A model generated the notes under the pieces. The model was given only the letters and a program-made list of their open reading frames with translations, ran no database searches and had not been told where the DNA came from. Positions 17,711-27,320 of a stretch of 64,000 bases of DNA are shown piece after piece. Positions within the stretch are counted from its first letter, which is position 1, and every line of letters begins with the position of its first letter. This DNA comes from an uncultured Granulosicoccus sp. (GTDB taxonomy: Bacteria; Pseudomonadota; Gammaproteobacteria; Granulosicoccales; Granulosicoccaceae), in contig CANLNQ010000003.1 in the NCBI GenBank assembly GCA_947492525.1, positions 186,001-250,000 on the forward strand. Reading direction: 5' to 3'. The translations under genes and the position numbers were made by a program.

Positions 17711-19342
17711 TCAGCGACGTCGTCTGACCACCAGCAGTACCAGCAGGCTCAGCCACCCGAGGCCGATCGACCCGCTCGAGCGTCGGGCCACCGGTACATC
17801 GCCCACCTTCCAGTCGAAGCTGCTGCTGGTCTGGTAATGATCGTCTCGCACTTGCACTTCCACGGTGTAGTTGCCAGCCTGTTCCAGTGAGCCCTGCAGA
17901 TGGCCGCGTGTGTTCATGCGTATACCCGGCGGCAGACCAGTGGCGGTGAAGGTCAGGATGTCATTGTCGGGATCCTCGGCCGACAGATGACTGTGTATCG
18001 CGTCACCGGGATCATTCTCCAGATTCATCAGGTCAACAAAGCTCGGTGGGCTGTTGGGCAGAGAGGCCAGGGAACTGGTACCCGACAACAGATTGGATGG
18101 CTGCATGACGAAACCATCCCAGTGCGTATGCATATTGCGTTGATCTTCGCTTCTCGGTACATGGTGGAAGCCGACACGATGCCACAGCACGATGTCCTGA
18201 TTGTCGATGGACTGTCCATCGACATACTGCAATACATGGTTGAGGCAGTCGGGGTTGAAGCGGGCGTTCTGGCTGGCAAAGCGCTCGCAGTCGTTGGCAA
18301 CGGTAACGAACAGGTCATAGGCTGAATACGGTTCGACTTCTTCGCGCACAAAGCGATGGCCAAGACGTACCGGTTCAATGGTATAGGCCGGACTGTCGCT
18401 GGCTTCGCTGGCGCTGATCTGCCAGATCTGCTGCGTTTCGGGATCGATCTGGCGTGCCTGTTCGGTGGTGAAGGTCTCGCGCTGTCGATTGCGGCGTCCA
18501 TCGCTCTGCAGCACGTAGCGCGTTTCCGAGAAACGATCATCGGTGGCAGAATCCCCGAGATCGAAGTCCAGGCGCCAGTAGTAGTTATGGGTATGCGACA
18601 GCCACAAAGTATCGGGGTCGTTCTGCAGGATTCGGCCGTAGGGAAGATCGAGTTCGGCAGAGCTGCGTTGCAGGGCACCGGTGGCGCCGATGCCCGGTTC
18701 GATGGCGCCGTCATCGTAGAACGTCCAGCTGATGATATAGGCATAGGCACCGACCTGCGAAACGGAAAACAGATTCAGACTCTCGGCTTCTACCGAACGA
18801 GTGGCCGTGCGATAGCCGTTGTCGCTCTGACCACGCCAGCGGCAGATGGCCGGACGCGTCTGAACGTCAAGCAGCTCGCCTTGTGGGCAATCAGCGTCAG
18901 TGAGTGTCAACAGGTAGCCACCGCCCAGGCCGAACTGCGTGACATCGTTGTAGGTCACGTCGCTGTCGTCGTAGGCGACATGCAACTGGCTGAGTCGGGC
19001 GGAACTCAGCACGCGCAGCGGTTCGGCGCCGGGTGCCGTGTATTGCACATCCGTCAAGACCAGGTTCTCGCGAATGCGCGATTCCCAGCAAAGATCCCAG
19101 ACCGCACCGTTCGAGAAGGTTTGCGTGATGCGCGAGTCCGCCTCGCAGGCCGGTTCAGCCGCCCGGGCCTGTGTGAGCCCGAGTGAAAAGCCGAAGGGCG
19201 AACCACTGTCGCCTCGCAGACTGATCAGGCCGCAGGCCATCAGCAGGAGTGCAAAGGCCAGCCAGCGGGTAATACGATGCAGTGAGTCAATCGAATCCTG
19301 AACGAGCCCGTTGCTTGCCATTCGAGTGCTTGTTCCAGCCAT
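17711..19342 (-). CDS. divergent copper amine oxidase-like protein with GlyGly-CTERM-like tail
   Basis: 543 residues. After a signal/anchor segment (about 27-62) comes a copper amine oxidase catalytic-domain pattern: a YNDVTQFGLG motif with D133 at the catalytic-base position, GATGA, the copper-ligand pair H250-T-H252, and the third ligand region HHVPRSED (H394). The TPQ precursor site, normally N-Y-D/E-Y, reads A-Y200-A-Y, so the tyrosine is kept but both flanks are changed. Residues about 430-512 look like a cadherin/He_PIG-type beta-sandwich. The C terminus is GSIGLGWLSLLVLLVVRRRR, a GlyGly-CTERM-like sorting tail. ATG 19342 overlaps the upstream stop as TGATG, so it is translationally coupled to its paralogue. 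Confidence 0.8.
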   Translation of the reverse strand: MAGTSTRMASNGLVQDSIDSLHRITRWLAFALLLMACGLISLRGDSGSPFGFSLGLTQARAAEPACEADSRITQTFSNGAVWDLCWESRIRENLVLTDVQYTAPGAEPLRVLSSARLSQLHVAYDDSDVTYNDVTQFGLGGGYLLTLTDADCPQGELLDVQTRPAICRWRGQSDNGYRTATRSVEAESLNLFSVSQVGAYAYIISWTFYDDGAIEPGIGATGALQRSSAELDLPYGRILQNDPDTLWLSHTHNYYWRLDFDLGDSATDDRFSETRYVLQSDGRRNRQRETFTTEQARQIDPETQQIWQISASEASDSPAYTIEPVRLGHRFVREEVEPYSAYDLFVTVANDCERFASQNARFNPDCLNHVLQYVDGQSIDNQDIVLWHRVGFHHVPRSEDQRNMHTHWDGFVMQPSNLLSGTSSLASLPNSPPSFVDLMNLENDPGDAIHSHLSAEDPDNDILTFTATGLPPGIRMNTRGHLQGSLEQAGNYTVEVQVRDDHYQTSSSFDWKVGDVPVARRSSGSIGLGWLSLLVLLVVRRRR

Positions 19343-20553
19343 CACTGATTCACCTCGAAGGGGGAAGCGGCTGTCCAGTCGAAGGGCGTCAGGTCGAATT
19401 CCAGGGCAATGTCTCTTATGACCGGCCAGTCCTCGATACGCGGGTCCAGCGTACGGGACAGGCTGTACCAGAGTACCGGTTGCTGCATCTGGAGCGAGTC
19501 TCCGTCCACGTAGTCATCCAGCGATTCGCCACAGGCCTGCGCTTGCGCATCCTGGCTACCCGGGATGATGTCGCCGGTGTTCAGCCAGGCATGCCGTTCA
19601 CAGGGTTCGAAGGCGGTGACGGCAGCATCCGACTGTGACCAGTCCGTACCCGTGTTGCGATAGCTGAAACCGCTGTTGGCAGGATCCAGGTAGTAGCCGG
19701 CGCCGCTGTCATCGATGACCCGCCAGCCGCGGAAATTCTCACGATCCACTTGCAGAAGAGCCTCGGTGCTCAGCGTCCTGACCTGCATCGGGCGACGGTT
19801 TCCATTCGCGACATCCAGTGGGAAATCGAATTGCTCCACGCGATCGATTGCCGGTGTATCCAGGTCGAAAACCAGTCTCCAGTTGGCCAGCAGGGTGGCG
19901 CGTGTCAATGGAGCTGTGTCCGCGGCGATGGCTTCGGCATGTTCGGGATCGAAACCGGTGTTCACTGCTCTGCCGGACAGACTCAGTCCGGGACGAATCT
20001 GCCCGTCTTCGGTAAAGGTGAAACTGCTGGTCCAGGTCAGGGTCTCGCGTTGAAAGGCACTGCTGATCTCCAGTTTCTGACTCTGTATGGCGGGACGCTG
20101 TGCGTACTTTGCCAGAATGCGGTTGTCCCTGACGCGAGAACAGACCGCAGCCACATGACCAGAGACATTCAGCCGGGTACCGTCGCAACTGTTTTCGTTC
20201 ATGCGAATGATATCGCTTGCCTCGGCGCTGCGAGGCGGCTGCTGAGCCGGGTCTATCTGCGCGACGGGCTCGGCGCTGTCGTGATAATGCAACAGCAGTT
20301 GTCCCAGATGGGCCTCGGCGATCACTGAACGCAAACTGTCACCGGGAGCGCGGTATCTGACTGAGTGGATGGTGAGCCCGTGTGATTCCTCGACAGACAG
20401 GCACATGGACCAGGTCGCGCCGGAACTGAAGGCATGATCTATCGCCAGATGCTCTCCGCAATCACTCTGTTGCGCACTGGCTGGTGCTGGTATTCCCATG
20501 ATCAGCAGCATGCAGCAGCCTGCAAGAAAAAGAATCGGCTTGCGATCTTTCAT
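19342..20553 (-). CDS. copper amine oxidase-like paralogue lacking catalytic residues
   Basis: 403 residues with a clear signal peptide (cleavage near ASA/QQ, residue 28). It aligns by eye along its length with the catalytic part of the next gene: the SSFTFTEDGQIRPGLSLSGRA segment, NWRLVFDLD, a C-rich FEPCERHAWLN stretch, and DPRIEDWP. All functional positions are lost: leucine at the TPQ tyrosine position (about L172), no HxH before WRLVFDL, and no histidine in the LDPRIEDW motif. It is a pseudoenzyme or a diverged structural partner. It overlaps the upstream gene by four bases and the downstream gene by one to three, so all three are probably made together. Classical copper amine oxidases are dimers, so a heterodimer is a reasonable guess. 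Confidence 0.72.
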   Translation of the reverse strand: MKDRKPILFLAGCCMLLIMGIPAPASAQQSDCGEHLAIDHAFSSGATWSMCLSVEESHGLTIHSVRYRAPGDSLRSVIAEAHLGQLLLHYHDSAEPVAQIDPAQQPPRSAEASDIIRMNENSCDGTRLNVSGHVAAVCSRVRDNRILAKYAQRPAIQSQKLEISSAFQRETLTWTSSFTFTEDGQIRPGLSLSGRAVNTGFDPEHAEAIAADTAPLTRATLLANWRLVFDLDTPAIDRVEQFDFPLDVANGNRRPMQVRTLSTEALLQVDRENFRGWRVIDDSGAGYYLDPANSGFSYRNTGTDWSQSDAAVTAFEPCERHAWLNTGDIIPGSQDAQAQACGESLDDYVDGDSLQMQQPVLWYSLSRTLDPRIEDWPVIRDIALEFDLTPFDWTAASPFEVNQ

Positions 20554-21212
20554 CGGCGGTGCAACTCGCCCACCTGCTGCTTGCTCAGGTCAACGAGAGG
20601 TTCCGTCGAGAACACGGTACTGCTGGCATCGAACAGCGACAGAAGGGCGCAGCGAGATACGAAACAGGGGTCCTCACTGTCCAGTGGCTCATGGATGCTG
20701 GCCTTGACATCCAGCTCATCAAGAGATGTGAACGGCATCACATTGCGCAAGGTCTGTTCGGATCGCAGTGCTGACAGAAGGCTCTCGTCGCTTGCCACCA
20801 GCGCTCTGGCGAAGGCGATCTCCTGTTCGCTCAAGGGCAAATGAACCGATTCGATAGCCTGCTCGCGAATGATCGACTGATTTGCCAGATCGATGACCAG
20901 TAGTCGTGCGGCCTGTGTCGTGTAATCGTACTGATAGACACGCGCCCGGAGAGCCTGGCTGGCATCCTTGCTCTCCTGCTTCTCGATGAACAGGGTCTGC
21001 ACCCCCAGGGGGTGCGACTGGCGTTTGCCCGCTGTCTCGGCCCAGGGGGCTTGTGCGGCCAGCCGAGCGGCCACATCTTGCTCATCTGCCAGCAGACCGC
21101 GGGCATGGCCTGGAGTTTGCCACGCAAACAGTGCCACGACCATCAAGACCTGTGTCAGGGCATGACTGATATGCCGCAAGGTATGGGGCTTTGAGTGGAC
21201 AATGTTCCTCAT
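20550..21212 (-). CDS. secreted protein resembling copper amine oxidase N-terminal (N2/N3) domains
   Basis: About 220 residues. From ATG 21212 it begins with a signal peptide (RHISHALTQVLMVVALFAWQTPGHARG). An in-frame extension to 21347 exists but would bury that signal 45 residues inside. The central part (VYQYDYTTQAARLLVIDLANQSIIREQAIE... then ARALVASDESLLSALRS) resembles the N2/N3 pattern of copper amine oxidases, in which a strand pair describing a substrate-side domain precedes an LV..DP.F..AL helix. The two downstream genes encode catalytic-domain paralogues, so this would supply the missing N-terminal part as a separate chain. The assignment is weak at the level of single residues but strengthened by context. 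Confidence 0.55.
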   Translation of the reverse strand: MRNIVHSKPHTLRHISHALTQVLMVVALFAWQTPGHARGLLADEQDVAARLAAQAPWAETAGKRQSHPLGVQTLFIEKQESKDASQALRARVYQYDYTTQAARLLVIDLANQSIIREQAIESVHLPLSEQEIAFARALVASDESLLSALRSEQTLRNVMPFTSLDELDVKASIHEPLDSEDPCFVSRCALLSLFDASSTVFSTEPLVDLSKQQVGELHRR

Positions 21213-21364
21213 GACACCCGCCGGGGCGCTGCGCAGACAGATGCGCTGCAGCTGCAGGAGTGTGGAACGGCAGATTGGGGATGAATTCGTCATGCTAGAG
21301 TCAATCATACGATGCTTGCGGCCAGTCCGCCGGTATCTCGATCGCAACCTGAACGTTTAAGTGA

Positions 21365-22024
21365 ATGAAGACAGACTGGATACACTATTTTGGTTATGGT
21401 TCCCTGGTGAATCGTGAAACCCGCCCCGAGGATGAGATTGCGCATTCGGCGCGACTCAACGGTTGGCAGCGTGTCTGGGATCATCGGGTTACCGATCCTG
21501 CCCGGGAAAAGCGATGCACCTCGCTGAGCATCGAACCGAGCTCAGGCGTGGTGGTGCAGGCCGGGCAGGAAGTGATTCCGGCAGGCGTGGATGGGGTTGT
21601 CGTGCGTTTGCCCTTGGCGCATCTGCCACAGCTCGATGCGCGGGAAGCCGGCTACGACCGTTTGAGTCTGCCGCTGAGTCATTTCGATCTCTCTGACGAG
21701 CTGCTGCAGCAGATGAATGAGGAAGGCGTCGAGAGCATCATGGTCTATCGCAGCCATACGGATAATCGCATTCTGGCAGATGAGGACAATCCGGTATTGC
21801 AAAGTTATGTGGATTGCGTCATGGCGGGCTATCTGCATCGCTTCGGTGAACAGGGTGTGCGCGACATGGTCAGCAGCACGCGCGGGTGGGACAGACCGCT
21901 TTTCGATGATCGCAAGGATCCTTTCTACCCGCGCTGGGTGGAAGTCAGTGACAGCGCCAGGCAGTATTTCGATGCCCTGATCGCAGAGCAGCTGGATCTG
22001 CAACAACGCAGCCGCCTGGCCTGA
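21365..22024 (+). CDS. gamma-glutamylcyclotransferase-fold protein
   Basis: 219 residues. The N terminus YFGYGSLVNRETR matches the substrate-binding YGSL signature of the GGCT/AIG2 superfamily, and GVDGVVVRLPLAHLPQLDAREAGYDR contains the expected LD..EG.Y.R-like segment, here with DAREAGY. It probably acts on a gamma-glutamyl or similar amine-linked peptide in the cytosol; the substrate is unknown. It is divergent from the copper amine oxidase-like operon across a 152-bp gap, so a shared control region is possible. No strong ribosome site precedes ATG 21365. Confidence 0.82.
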   Translation: MKTDWIHYFGYGSLVNRETRPEDEIAHSARLNGWQRVWDHRVTDPAREKRCTSLSIEPSSGVVVQAGQEVIPAGVDGVVVRLPLAHLPQLDAREAGYDRLSLPLSHFDLSDELLQQMNEEGVESIMVYRSHTDNRILADEDNPVLQSYVDCVMAGYLHRFGEQGVRDMVSSTRGWDRPLFDDRKDPFYPRWVEVSDSARQYFDALIAEQLDLQQRSRLA

Positions 22025-22376
22025 GGCCGCTGGTATCTCTGCCACGACGTAATCATCCAGCTTGAGATCACTGATCTCGGCCATGACGTAGTCGGCTGTC
22101 CTGAGACCACAGGCACCCATGAGGCAGAGTCGTCGCCGCGCTTGAATGAGTTCACTGGCGTCACGACAGCGCTCTCGAGAGAACCGTCCGGGCTGCTGAA
22201 CCGAGCCTGCTGCAGCTGCCCAGACGATCAATAGTGCAGCCCCTCCAGATTGACCTGTGCGGCCGTCATATCCGCAGCCGATTCGATCACAAGTCTCATG
22301 CAGAAGTTGATTCACCAATGACTTGCGGCACTTGAGCGTGTTTGCGATGATGGGCGGCTGATTGACGAGGTCATGC
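22025..22376 (-). pseudogene. non-coding gap with a possible tyrosine-recombinase relic
   Basis: No intact gene. On the minus strand, codons roughly 22050-22150 read RRRLCLMGACGLRTADYVMAE, resembling the tGLRxxE helix around the first catalytic arginine of phage-type integrases. Neither the C-terminal HxxR nor the tyrosine is found. The same stretch contains two near-identical 20-bp blocks encoding DYVMAEI and DYVVAEI, so a simple local duplication is an alternative explanation. Confidence 0.2.
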
Positions 22377-23144
22377 ATGGACATTTCAAGATACATCACT
22401 GAAAGTGATGGCGCGGTTTCCTTCGATGAGGACCAGGCCAGTACTTTTGCCAAGGGCGTGGCCGGCGATTTCAACCCGATTCATGATCCACAGAGCAAGC
22501 GCTTCTGTGTCCCGGGCGATCTACTGTTCTCGATGCTGCTGCATCGCTACGGTGCCGCGCGCAGTACCCGTGTCCAGTTCTCCGGCATGCTCGATGGCAA
22601 GACCCGCATGCTGTTGCCGCCAGCTGTCGAGGGCGAGGCTGACATCACCGATTCGCGCGATCGTGTTCTGCTGAATCTGTCGCTGAGCGGTGAGCGCTTC
22701 ACCGATCTGGACTTCATTGCGCAATTGTGCGAGCAGTACGTGCGCTTCTCCGGCCAGACCTTTCCGGATGTCCTGGTGCCGCTGATGCGTCGCGCCGAGA
22801 CGATGATCAATCCTGCGCGACCCATGGTGATATACAAGAACATGTCCATCGAATTCAACGATGCGGCCACGCAATTGTTCGTCGAATCAGCCGATGGACA
22901 GCTGACGCAACTGCGCGATAGCATTGATGGCGAGCTGACGCTGGAGCTGGCTGATGCGGATATCAGCGCTGACGGACGCAAGGGTCAGGTTCAGCTAAGA
23001 TTCGATATCGAAGTGTCAGGCCAGAATATCGGTACCGGTGAGAAGAACATGGTACTCAGTGGCTTGCGGGAATACGACGAGGCTGCCATGCAGGTCGTTG
23101 TCGACGACTACAATCAGCGTCGTAGTGCTTATCAGGGAGCTTGA
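22377..23144 (+). CDS. DUF3581 family protein
   Basis: 255 residues. The N-terminal segment SFDEDQASTFAKGVAGDFNPIHDPQSKRFCVPGDLLFSMLL is characteristic of DUF3581, a family of gammaproteobacteria with a hot-dog/MaoC-like signature (AGDFNPIHD). A role in acyl or hydroxyacyl handling is only suggested by that motif. ATG 22377 has GAGG six bases upstream and was preferred to TTG 22362. The next gene, an SDR dehydrogenase, starts two bases after its stop, so the pair is probably one transcript, consistent with acyl-chain chemistry. Confidence 0.85.
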   Translation: MDISRYITESDGAVSFDEDQASTFAKGVAGDFNPIHDPQSKRFCVPGDLLFSMLLHRYGAARSTRVQFSGMLDGKTRMLLPPAVEGEADITDSRDRVLLNLSLSGERFTDLDFIAQLCEQYVRFSGQTFPDVLVPLMRRAETMINPARPMVIYKNMSIEFNDAATQLFVESADGQLTQLRDSIDGELTLELADADISADGRKGQVQLRFDIEVSGQNIGTGEKNMVLSGLREYDEAAMQVVVDDYNQRRSAYQGA

Positions 23145-23146
23145 CC

Positions 23147-23911
23147 ATGCGTTGTGAATCGGAAGTCTCTGTTGTCATCACTGGTGGTGCCTCAGGTCTG
23201 GGGCGTGGCACGGCGGCTCATCTGTCAGAGCTGGGTTGCCGCGTCAGTGTGCTGGATCTGCCCAACGAGGCTGCGGCTGCCGAACTGGCCGGTGACGGTA
23301 TCCAGTTCATTGCCTGTGACATCACCCAAGTGGCGGCGGTCGATGCCGCCATCGAGCAGGTCATCAGCACGCACGGCGTACCGCGTGTGGTCGTCAATTG
23401 CGCCGGTATCGCTCCGGCCGCCCGCAGTGTCGGTCGAGATGGGCCTCACGATGCCGATCTGTTTGCCAGAGTGGTCAGCGTCAACCTGACCGGCTCCTTT
23501 CTGGTAGCCTCGCGCTTCGCTGCACACATGGTGGGCAATGAACCGGGTGACGATCAGGAGCGCGGTGTCATCATCAACACGGCCTCGGTGGCAGCCTATG
23601 ACGGTCAAGTCGGGCAATGTGCCTACTCGGCCTCGAAGGCGGGTATCGTAGGCATGACCCTGCCCATGGCACGTGATCTGTCATCACTGGGTGTGCGTGT
23701 CTGCGCCATCGCTCCCGGTATCTTCGAGACGCCGATGGTGACCGGAATGCCTGACGAGGTGCAGCAGAGCCTCGCTGCACAAGTGCCTTTCCCCAAACGT
23801 CTGGGCAAGCCATCAGACTATGCCAGACTGGTACAGCACATCATCGAGAACACGATGCTCAATGGAGAGGTCATCCGACTCGATGGTGCGATCCGCATGG
23901 GAGCCAAATAG
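23147..23911 (+). CDS. short-chain dehydrogenase/reductase, 3-hydroxyacyl-CoA dehydrogenase type 2-like
   Basis: 254 residues. Rossmann motif [15 protein letters not shown] at 8-22 gives NAD(P) binding, NCAG and the catalytic [25 protein letters not shown] segment carry Ser, Tyr and Lys, and [16 protein letters not shown] follows. The C-terminal part resembles HSD17B10-type 3-hydroxyacyl-CoA dehydrogenases. It likely oxidises a short hydroxyacyl-CoA or similar alcohol. AGGGAG lies about eight bases before ATG 23147. Tight linkage to the DUF3581 gene suggests a shared substrate. Confidence 0.9.
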   Translation: MRCESEVSVVITGGASGLGRGTAAHLSELGCRVSVLDLPNEAAAAELAGDGIQFIACDITQVAAVDAAIEQVISTHGVPRVVVNCAGIAPAARSVGRDGPHDADLFARVVSVNLTGSFLVASRFAAHMVGNEPGDDQERGVIINTASVAAYDGQVGQCAYSASKAGIVGMTLPMARDLSSLGVRVCAIAPGIFETPMVTGMPDEVQQSLAAQVPFPKRLGKPSDYARLVQHIIENTMLNGEVIRLDGAIRMGAK

Positions 23912-23954
23912 TCCCCGTTCCCTTTCCGCACGTTCTACTTCGCATGGAGGCGAA

Positions 23955-25784
23955 ATGCAGACTCAGAAAATGACGTCCACTGACGCACTGGAAATACTTC
24001 AGACCATCTACGGCTTCGATGAATTTCGTGGCCAGCAGCAAGAGATTGTCGACACGGTCATCGCCGGAAAGGACGCACTGGTCCTGATGCCGACCGGGGG
24101 CGGCAAATCCCTGTGTTACCAGATACCGTCTCTGGCCAGGCGTGGTACCGGCATTGTCATATCACCACTGATCGCCCTGATGCAGGATCAGGTGGATGCG
24201 CTCAGGGCGCTCGATCTGAACGCCGCCTTCATCAATTCATCGATGGATGCCCAGAGCGTGGCGCAGACTGAGAACGCCTTGCTGGCCGGTGAAATCGACA
24301 TGCTGTATGTGGCACCCGAGCGATTGCTGATGCCCAATATGCTGTCGCTGATCGATCGCTGTGAAGTTGCCTTGTTCGCCATCGATGAAGCGCATTGCGT
24401 GTCTCAGTGGGGGCACGATTTTCGTCGTGAGTACATGGGCCTGTCGATTCTCTCCGAACGCTACCCCGATGTACCGCGTATCGCCTTGACGGCAACGGCG
24501 GATGAGCGAACCCGCAAGGAGATTGTCAGCAATCTGCAATTGACCGAGGCGGCCAGTTTTGTCAGCAGTTTCGATCGGCCGAACATTCGCTACGCCATCG
24601 GTGAGCCGGTCAATGCGCGGGACGCCATGATGCAGTTTCTGGATACGCACCATGAGGGTGATGCCGGTATCGTCTATTGCCTGTCACGCAAGAAGGTGGA
24701 GCAGACGGCCGAGTGGCTGAACAAGCAGGGGCGAACGGCAGTGGCCTATCATGCGGGTCTTTCTGCGGCAGAGCGACAGCACAATCAGACGCGGTTCCTG
24801 CGTGAGGACGGATTGATCGTGGTGGCGACCATCGCCTTCGGCATGGGTATCGACAAGCCCGATGTGCGTTTCGTGGTGCATCTGAATCTGCCCAAGAGCG
24901 TCGAGGCCTACTACCAGGAGACCGGCCGTGCCGGGCGTGATGGTCTGCCCTCGAATGCGTGGATGGCCTATGGCCTTCAGGACGTCATCAACCTGCGTTC
25001 CATGATGGCGCAATCCGACGCCGATGAGCAGCACAAGCGACTGGAAAACCACAAGCTGGAGACCATGCTGGGTCTGGCCGAACTGACCACCTGCCGACGT
25101 CAGGCTCTGCTCGGCTACTTCGGCGATACGCTGGAGGAGCCATGTGGCAACTGTGACAACTGTCTGCATCCTCCCCATACCTGGGATGCCACCGAATCGG
25201 CGCGCAAGGCCTTGTCCTGCGTCTATCGGACCGGTCAGCGCTTCGGGGTCAGCTATGTGGTCGATGTATTGCTGGGCAAGGAATCGGAACGCATCGAGCG
25301 CTTCGGCCACCACAAGCTCTCCACCTATGGCATCGGCAAGGAACACTCTGCGCTGGAATGGCGAAACCTCTTCAGGCAGCTGATTGCGCGTGGCCTGCTG
25401 GCTGTCGATGTCGACGGGCATGGCTCGGTGCTGTTGACCGAGGCTGCACGACCCGTGCTCAAGGGCGTCGAACCGCTGTTGCTGCGGGAGCTGACCGTGG
25501 CCGATGGCAAACGGCAGAGCAATGCCGGTCGTCGCAAGCGGGCCATGGCAGAGATCGCCGAGCAGGACCAGCCGCTGTGGAATGCGCTGCGTGGGCTACG
25601 CAAACAGCTGAGTGATGTGGCAGGCGTGCCGGCCTATATCGTGTTCAACGACAGTACGCTGGCTGACATGATTGCCATCAAGCCGCGCGACAAGAGTGAA
25701 ATGGCCAGTGTCTCAGGCGTCGGTCAGCACAAGCTGGAACAGTACGGAGAGCAGTTTCTGGAAGTGATTCGCGAGCACGACTGA
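23955..25784 (+). CDS. recQ: ATP-dependent DNA helicase RecQ
   Basis: 609 residues with the complete RecQ layout: Walker [13 protein letters not shown]-box [15 protein letters not shown], helicase motif [12 protein letters not shown], the RecQ zinc site (CRRQ ... CGNCDNC), the winged-helix RQC domain, and a C-terminal HRDC domain ([25 protein letters not shown]...[12 protein letters not shown]). It unwinds DNA in RecF-pathway repair and stalled-fork processing. ATG 23955 was chosen because GGAGG sits four bases upstream and the family N terminus begins here; the frame is open further upstream through the 3' end of the SDR gene. Confidence 0.96.
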   Translation: MQTQKMTSTDALEILQTIYGFDEFRGQQQEIVDTVIAGKDALVLMPTGGGKSLCYQIPSLARRGTGIVISPLIALMQDQVDALRALDLNAAFINSSMDAQSVAQTENALLAGEIDMLYVAPERLLMPNMLSLIDRCEVALFAIDEAHCVSQWGHDFRREYMGLSILSERYPDVPRIALTATADERTRKEIVSNLQLTEAASFVSSFDRPNIRYAIGEPVNARDAMMQFLDTHHEGDAGIVYCLSRKKVEQTAEWLNKQGRTAVAYHAGLSAAERQHNQTRFLREDGLIVVATIAFGMGIDKPDVRFVVHLNLPKSVEAYYQETGRAGRDGLPSNAWMAYGLQDVINLRSMMAQSDADEQHKRLENHKLETMLGLAELTTCRRQALLGYFGDTLEEPCGNCDNCLHPPHTWDATESARKALSCVYRTGQRFGVSYVVDVLLGKESERIERFGHHKLSTYGIGKEHSALEWRNLFRQLIARGLLAVDVDGHGSVLLTEAARPVLKGVEPLLLRELTVADGKRQSNAGRRKRAMAEIAEQDQPLWNALRGLRKQLSDVAGVPAYIVFNDSTLADMIAIKPRDKSEMASVSGVGQHKLEQYGEQFLEVIREHD

Positions 25785-25816
25785 TTGCCGGCCGATCAGC
25801 CTTGGCTCGATCATTC

Positions 25817-26116
25817 TCAATGCAGGTAATTCGTGCCTTCCCGACGTGAATAACGCACCTCGCGATCCAGCAACTCACCTTTGAGCGAATAGCGTTCCCA
25901 GCCAATCTGCGTTCGGTAGGGCGGGCGCAGCGACTGGCGCGTCCAGGTCCTGAAGCGGGCGATCAGGCGCGATTGGGCGTCATGCTCTTCGAGCCAGTGC
26001 GACTCGTATTCCTGGCCGTTGCGTGTCTCGGAGCGGCTGCCGGAGAGGGTCAGTTGATGCTCATCGGGCAGATTGAACAGTGTCCTGAATCGGGACGCTG
26101 AATCATCCTTGCTCAT
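25817..26116 (-). CDS. conserved small hypothetical protein
   Basis: 99 residues, highly charged and polar, without signal or membrane segment. Regularly spaced aromatic and arginine residues (FRTWTRQSLRPPYRTQIGWERYSLKGELLDREVRYS) look like a compact beta-rich domain of a repeat-strand kind. I do not recognise the family. It is convergent with recQ across 32 bases and is followed by a separate acyltransferase gene in the same direction. Confidence 0.6.
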   Translation of the reverse strand: MSKDDSASRFRTLFNLPDEHQLTLSGSRSETRNGQEYESHWLEEHDAQSRLIARFRTWTRQSLRPPYRTQIGWERYSLKGELLDREVRYSRREGTNYLH

Positions 26117-26180
26117 GTCGACAGCTCGGCAGCAGTTGCGCCAGCGCTTGCATTGTCGACGTCATGCCCCGGCATGGTGT

Positions 26181-27197
26181 TCAGGCCTTGCTGGCGACCG
26201 GTGCCGGCTTGCTGCCCCATTGCAGACGCTCGTGACGTAGCAGCCAGTTGTCGATGTACTTGTGTATGACAATGCTGACCACGACACACACGACGAGGGA
26301 AATCGCCACGAACAGCCAGGCTGCTGTCTGGCCCTCGCCCAGAATCGGCGCCACGAACTTGCGCAGCACACCCAGGGTGAAGATATGGCTCAGATACAGG
26401 GCATAGGATGCATCGCCGAGCAGCACGCCCCAGCGGTATTCACCGATTCGCACATACAGGCAGGCCATGACAATGAAAAATGAAGGGATCCCGTATTCGA
26501 AGATTCTGGGCAGGGGAAACTTGATCAGCAGCACGCAGGTGGCGGCCAGTAGCAGCCAGGCGGCTGTTGATGCGGGGATACGGAAACCGCGCTTCCAGGC
26601 CACGGCCAGCAGCATGCCGAGAATGAATTCGAACACCAGTGACTTGCTGAAGAAAAAGGCGATCGCCGATTCACCATCGTTGAAGAACGAGGCCAGCACG
26701 AAAACGCCGGATATGACCAGCGTGATGAAGGCAATGCGATAGCGTTCGGCCAGGAACAGGGAAATGGCGAAGATGAGATAGAAATACATCTCGAAGTTCA
26801 ATGACCAGCCCGGAGCCAGTATCGGCCACGCCTCGTGCGGGTGAGCCGTGGTCCAGAAAGGGATGAAGCCGAGGCTGAGCAATAGAGCCGGCAGGTCGAA
26901 GACCGTGGCCTTGAAGACCGATGGCATCAGCAGCAGAATGGCCGCCATCAGAAAGGTGAAAAACCAGTACAGAGGGACTACCCGCCGAATCCGGTTTTTC
27001 AGAAAGCTGACCGGTTTGTCATCGGGCTTGGCAATGAAGACCATGATGAAACCGGATATCACGAAAAAGATATCCACACCGAAACTGCCGGCTTCTGTCA
27101 GGTACTGTTCGTAATCCGCCACCTGAATGGCCGTGTGGCTGTACACCACGGCCAGCGCTGCAACAGCGCGCAGGTATTGGAGAGCATGCAGTCTCAT
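26181..27197 (-). CDS. acyltransferase 3 family membrane protein (OafA/YrhL-like)
   Basis: 338 residues with about ten hydrophobic helices. The N terminus LHALQYLRAVAALAVVYSHT and the GVDIFFVISGFIM motif are diagnostic of acyltransferase family 3. Such proteins transfer acetyl or other acyl groups from the cytoplasm onto surface carbohydrates such as O-antigen or exopolysaccharide. The conserved YSH histidine is present. No glycan cluster is adjacent, although two carbohydrate-esterase-like lipoproteins lie just beyond, so its acceptor is unknown. Confidence 0.93.
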   Translation of the reverse strand: MRLHALQYLRAVAALAVVYSHTAIQVADYEQYLTEAGSFGVDIFFVISGFIMVFIAKPDDKPVSFLKNRIRRVVPLYWFFTFLMAAILLLMPSVFKATVFDLPALLLSLGFIPFWTTAHPHEAWPILAPGWSLNFEMYFYLIFAISLFLAERYRIAFITLVISGVFVLASFFNDGESAIAFFFSKSLVFEFILGMLLAVAWKRGFRIPASTAAWLLLAATCVLLIKFPLPRIFEYGIPSFFIVMACLYVRIGEYRWGVLLGDASYALYLSHIFTLGVLRKFVAPILGEGQTAAWLFVAISLVVCVVVSIVIHKYIDNWLLRHERLQWGSKPAPVASKA

Positions 27198-27320
27198 CAG
27201 ACAGGTATCGGCAAATGTTGGCTATGGTGAAGTTATAGCAGCTGGCCTGCCGAGTTGACAGGCAGGCCAGTTGCCTGGACGCAGGTCAGCCAGCCTGGCC
27301 TGCCTGTCGCCGATTGAGCG

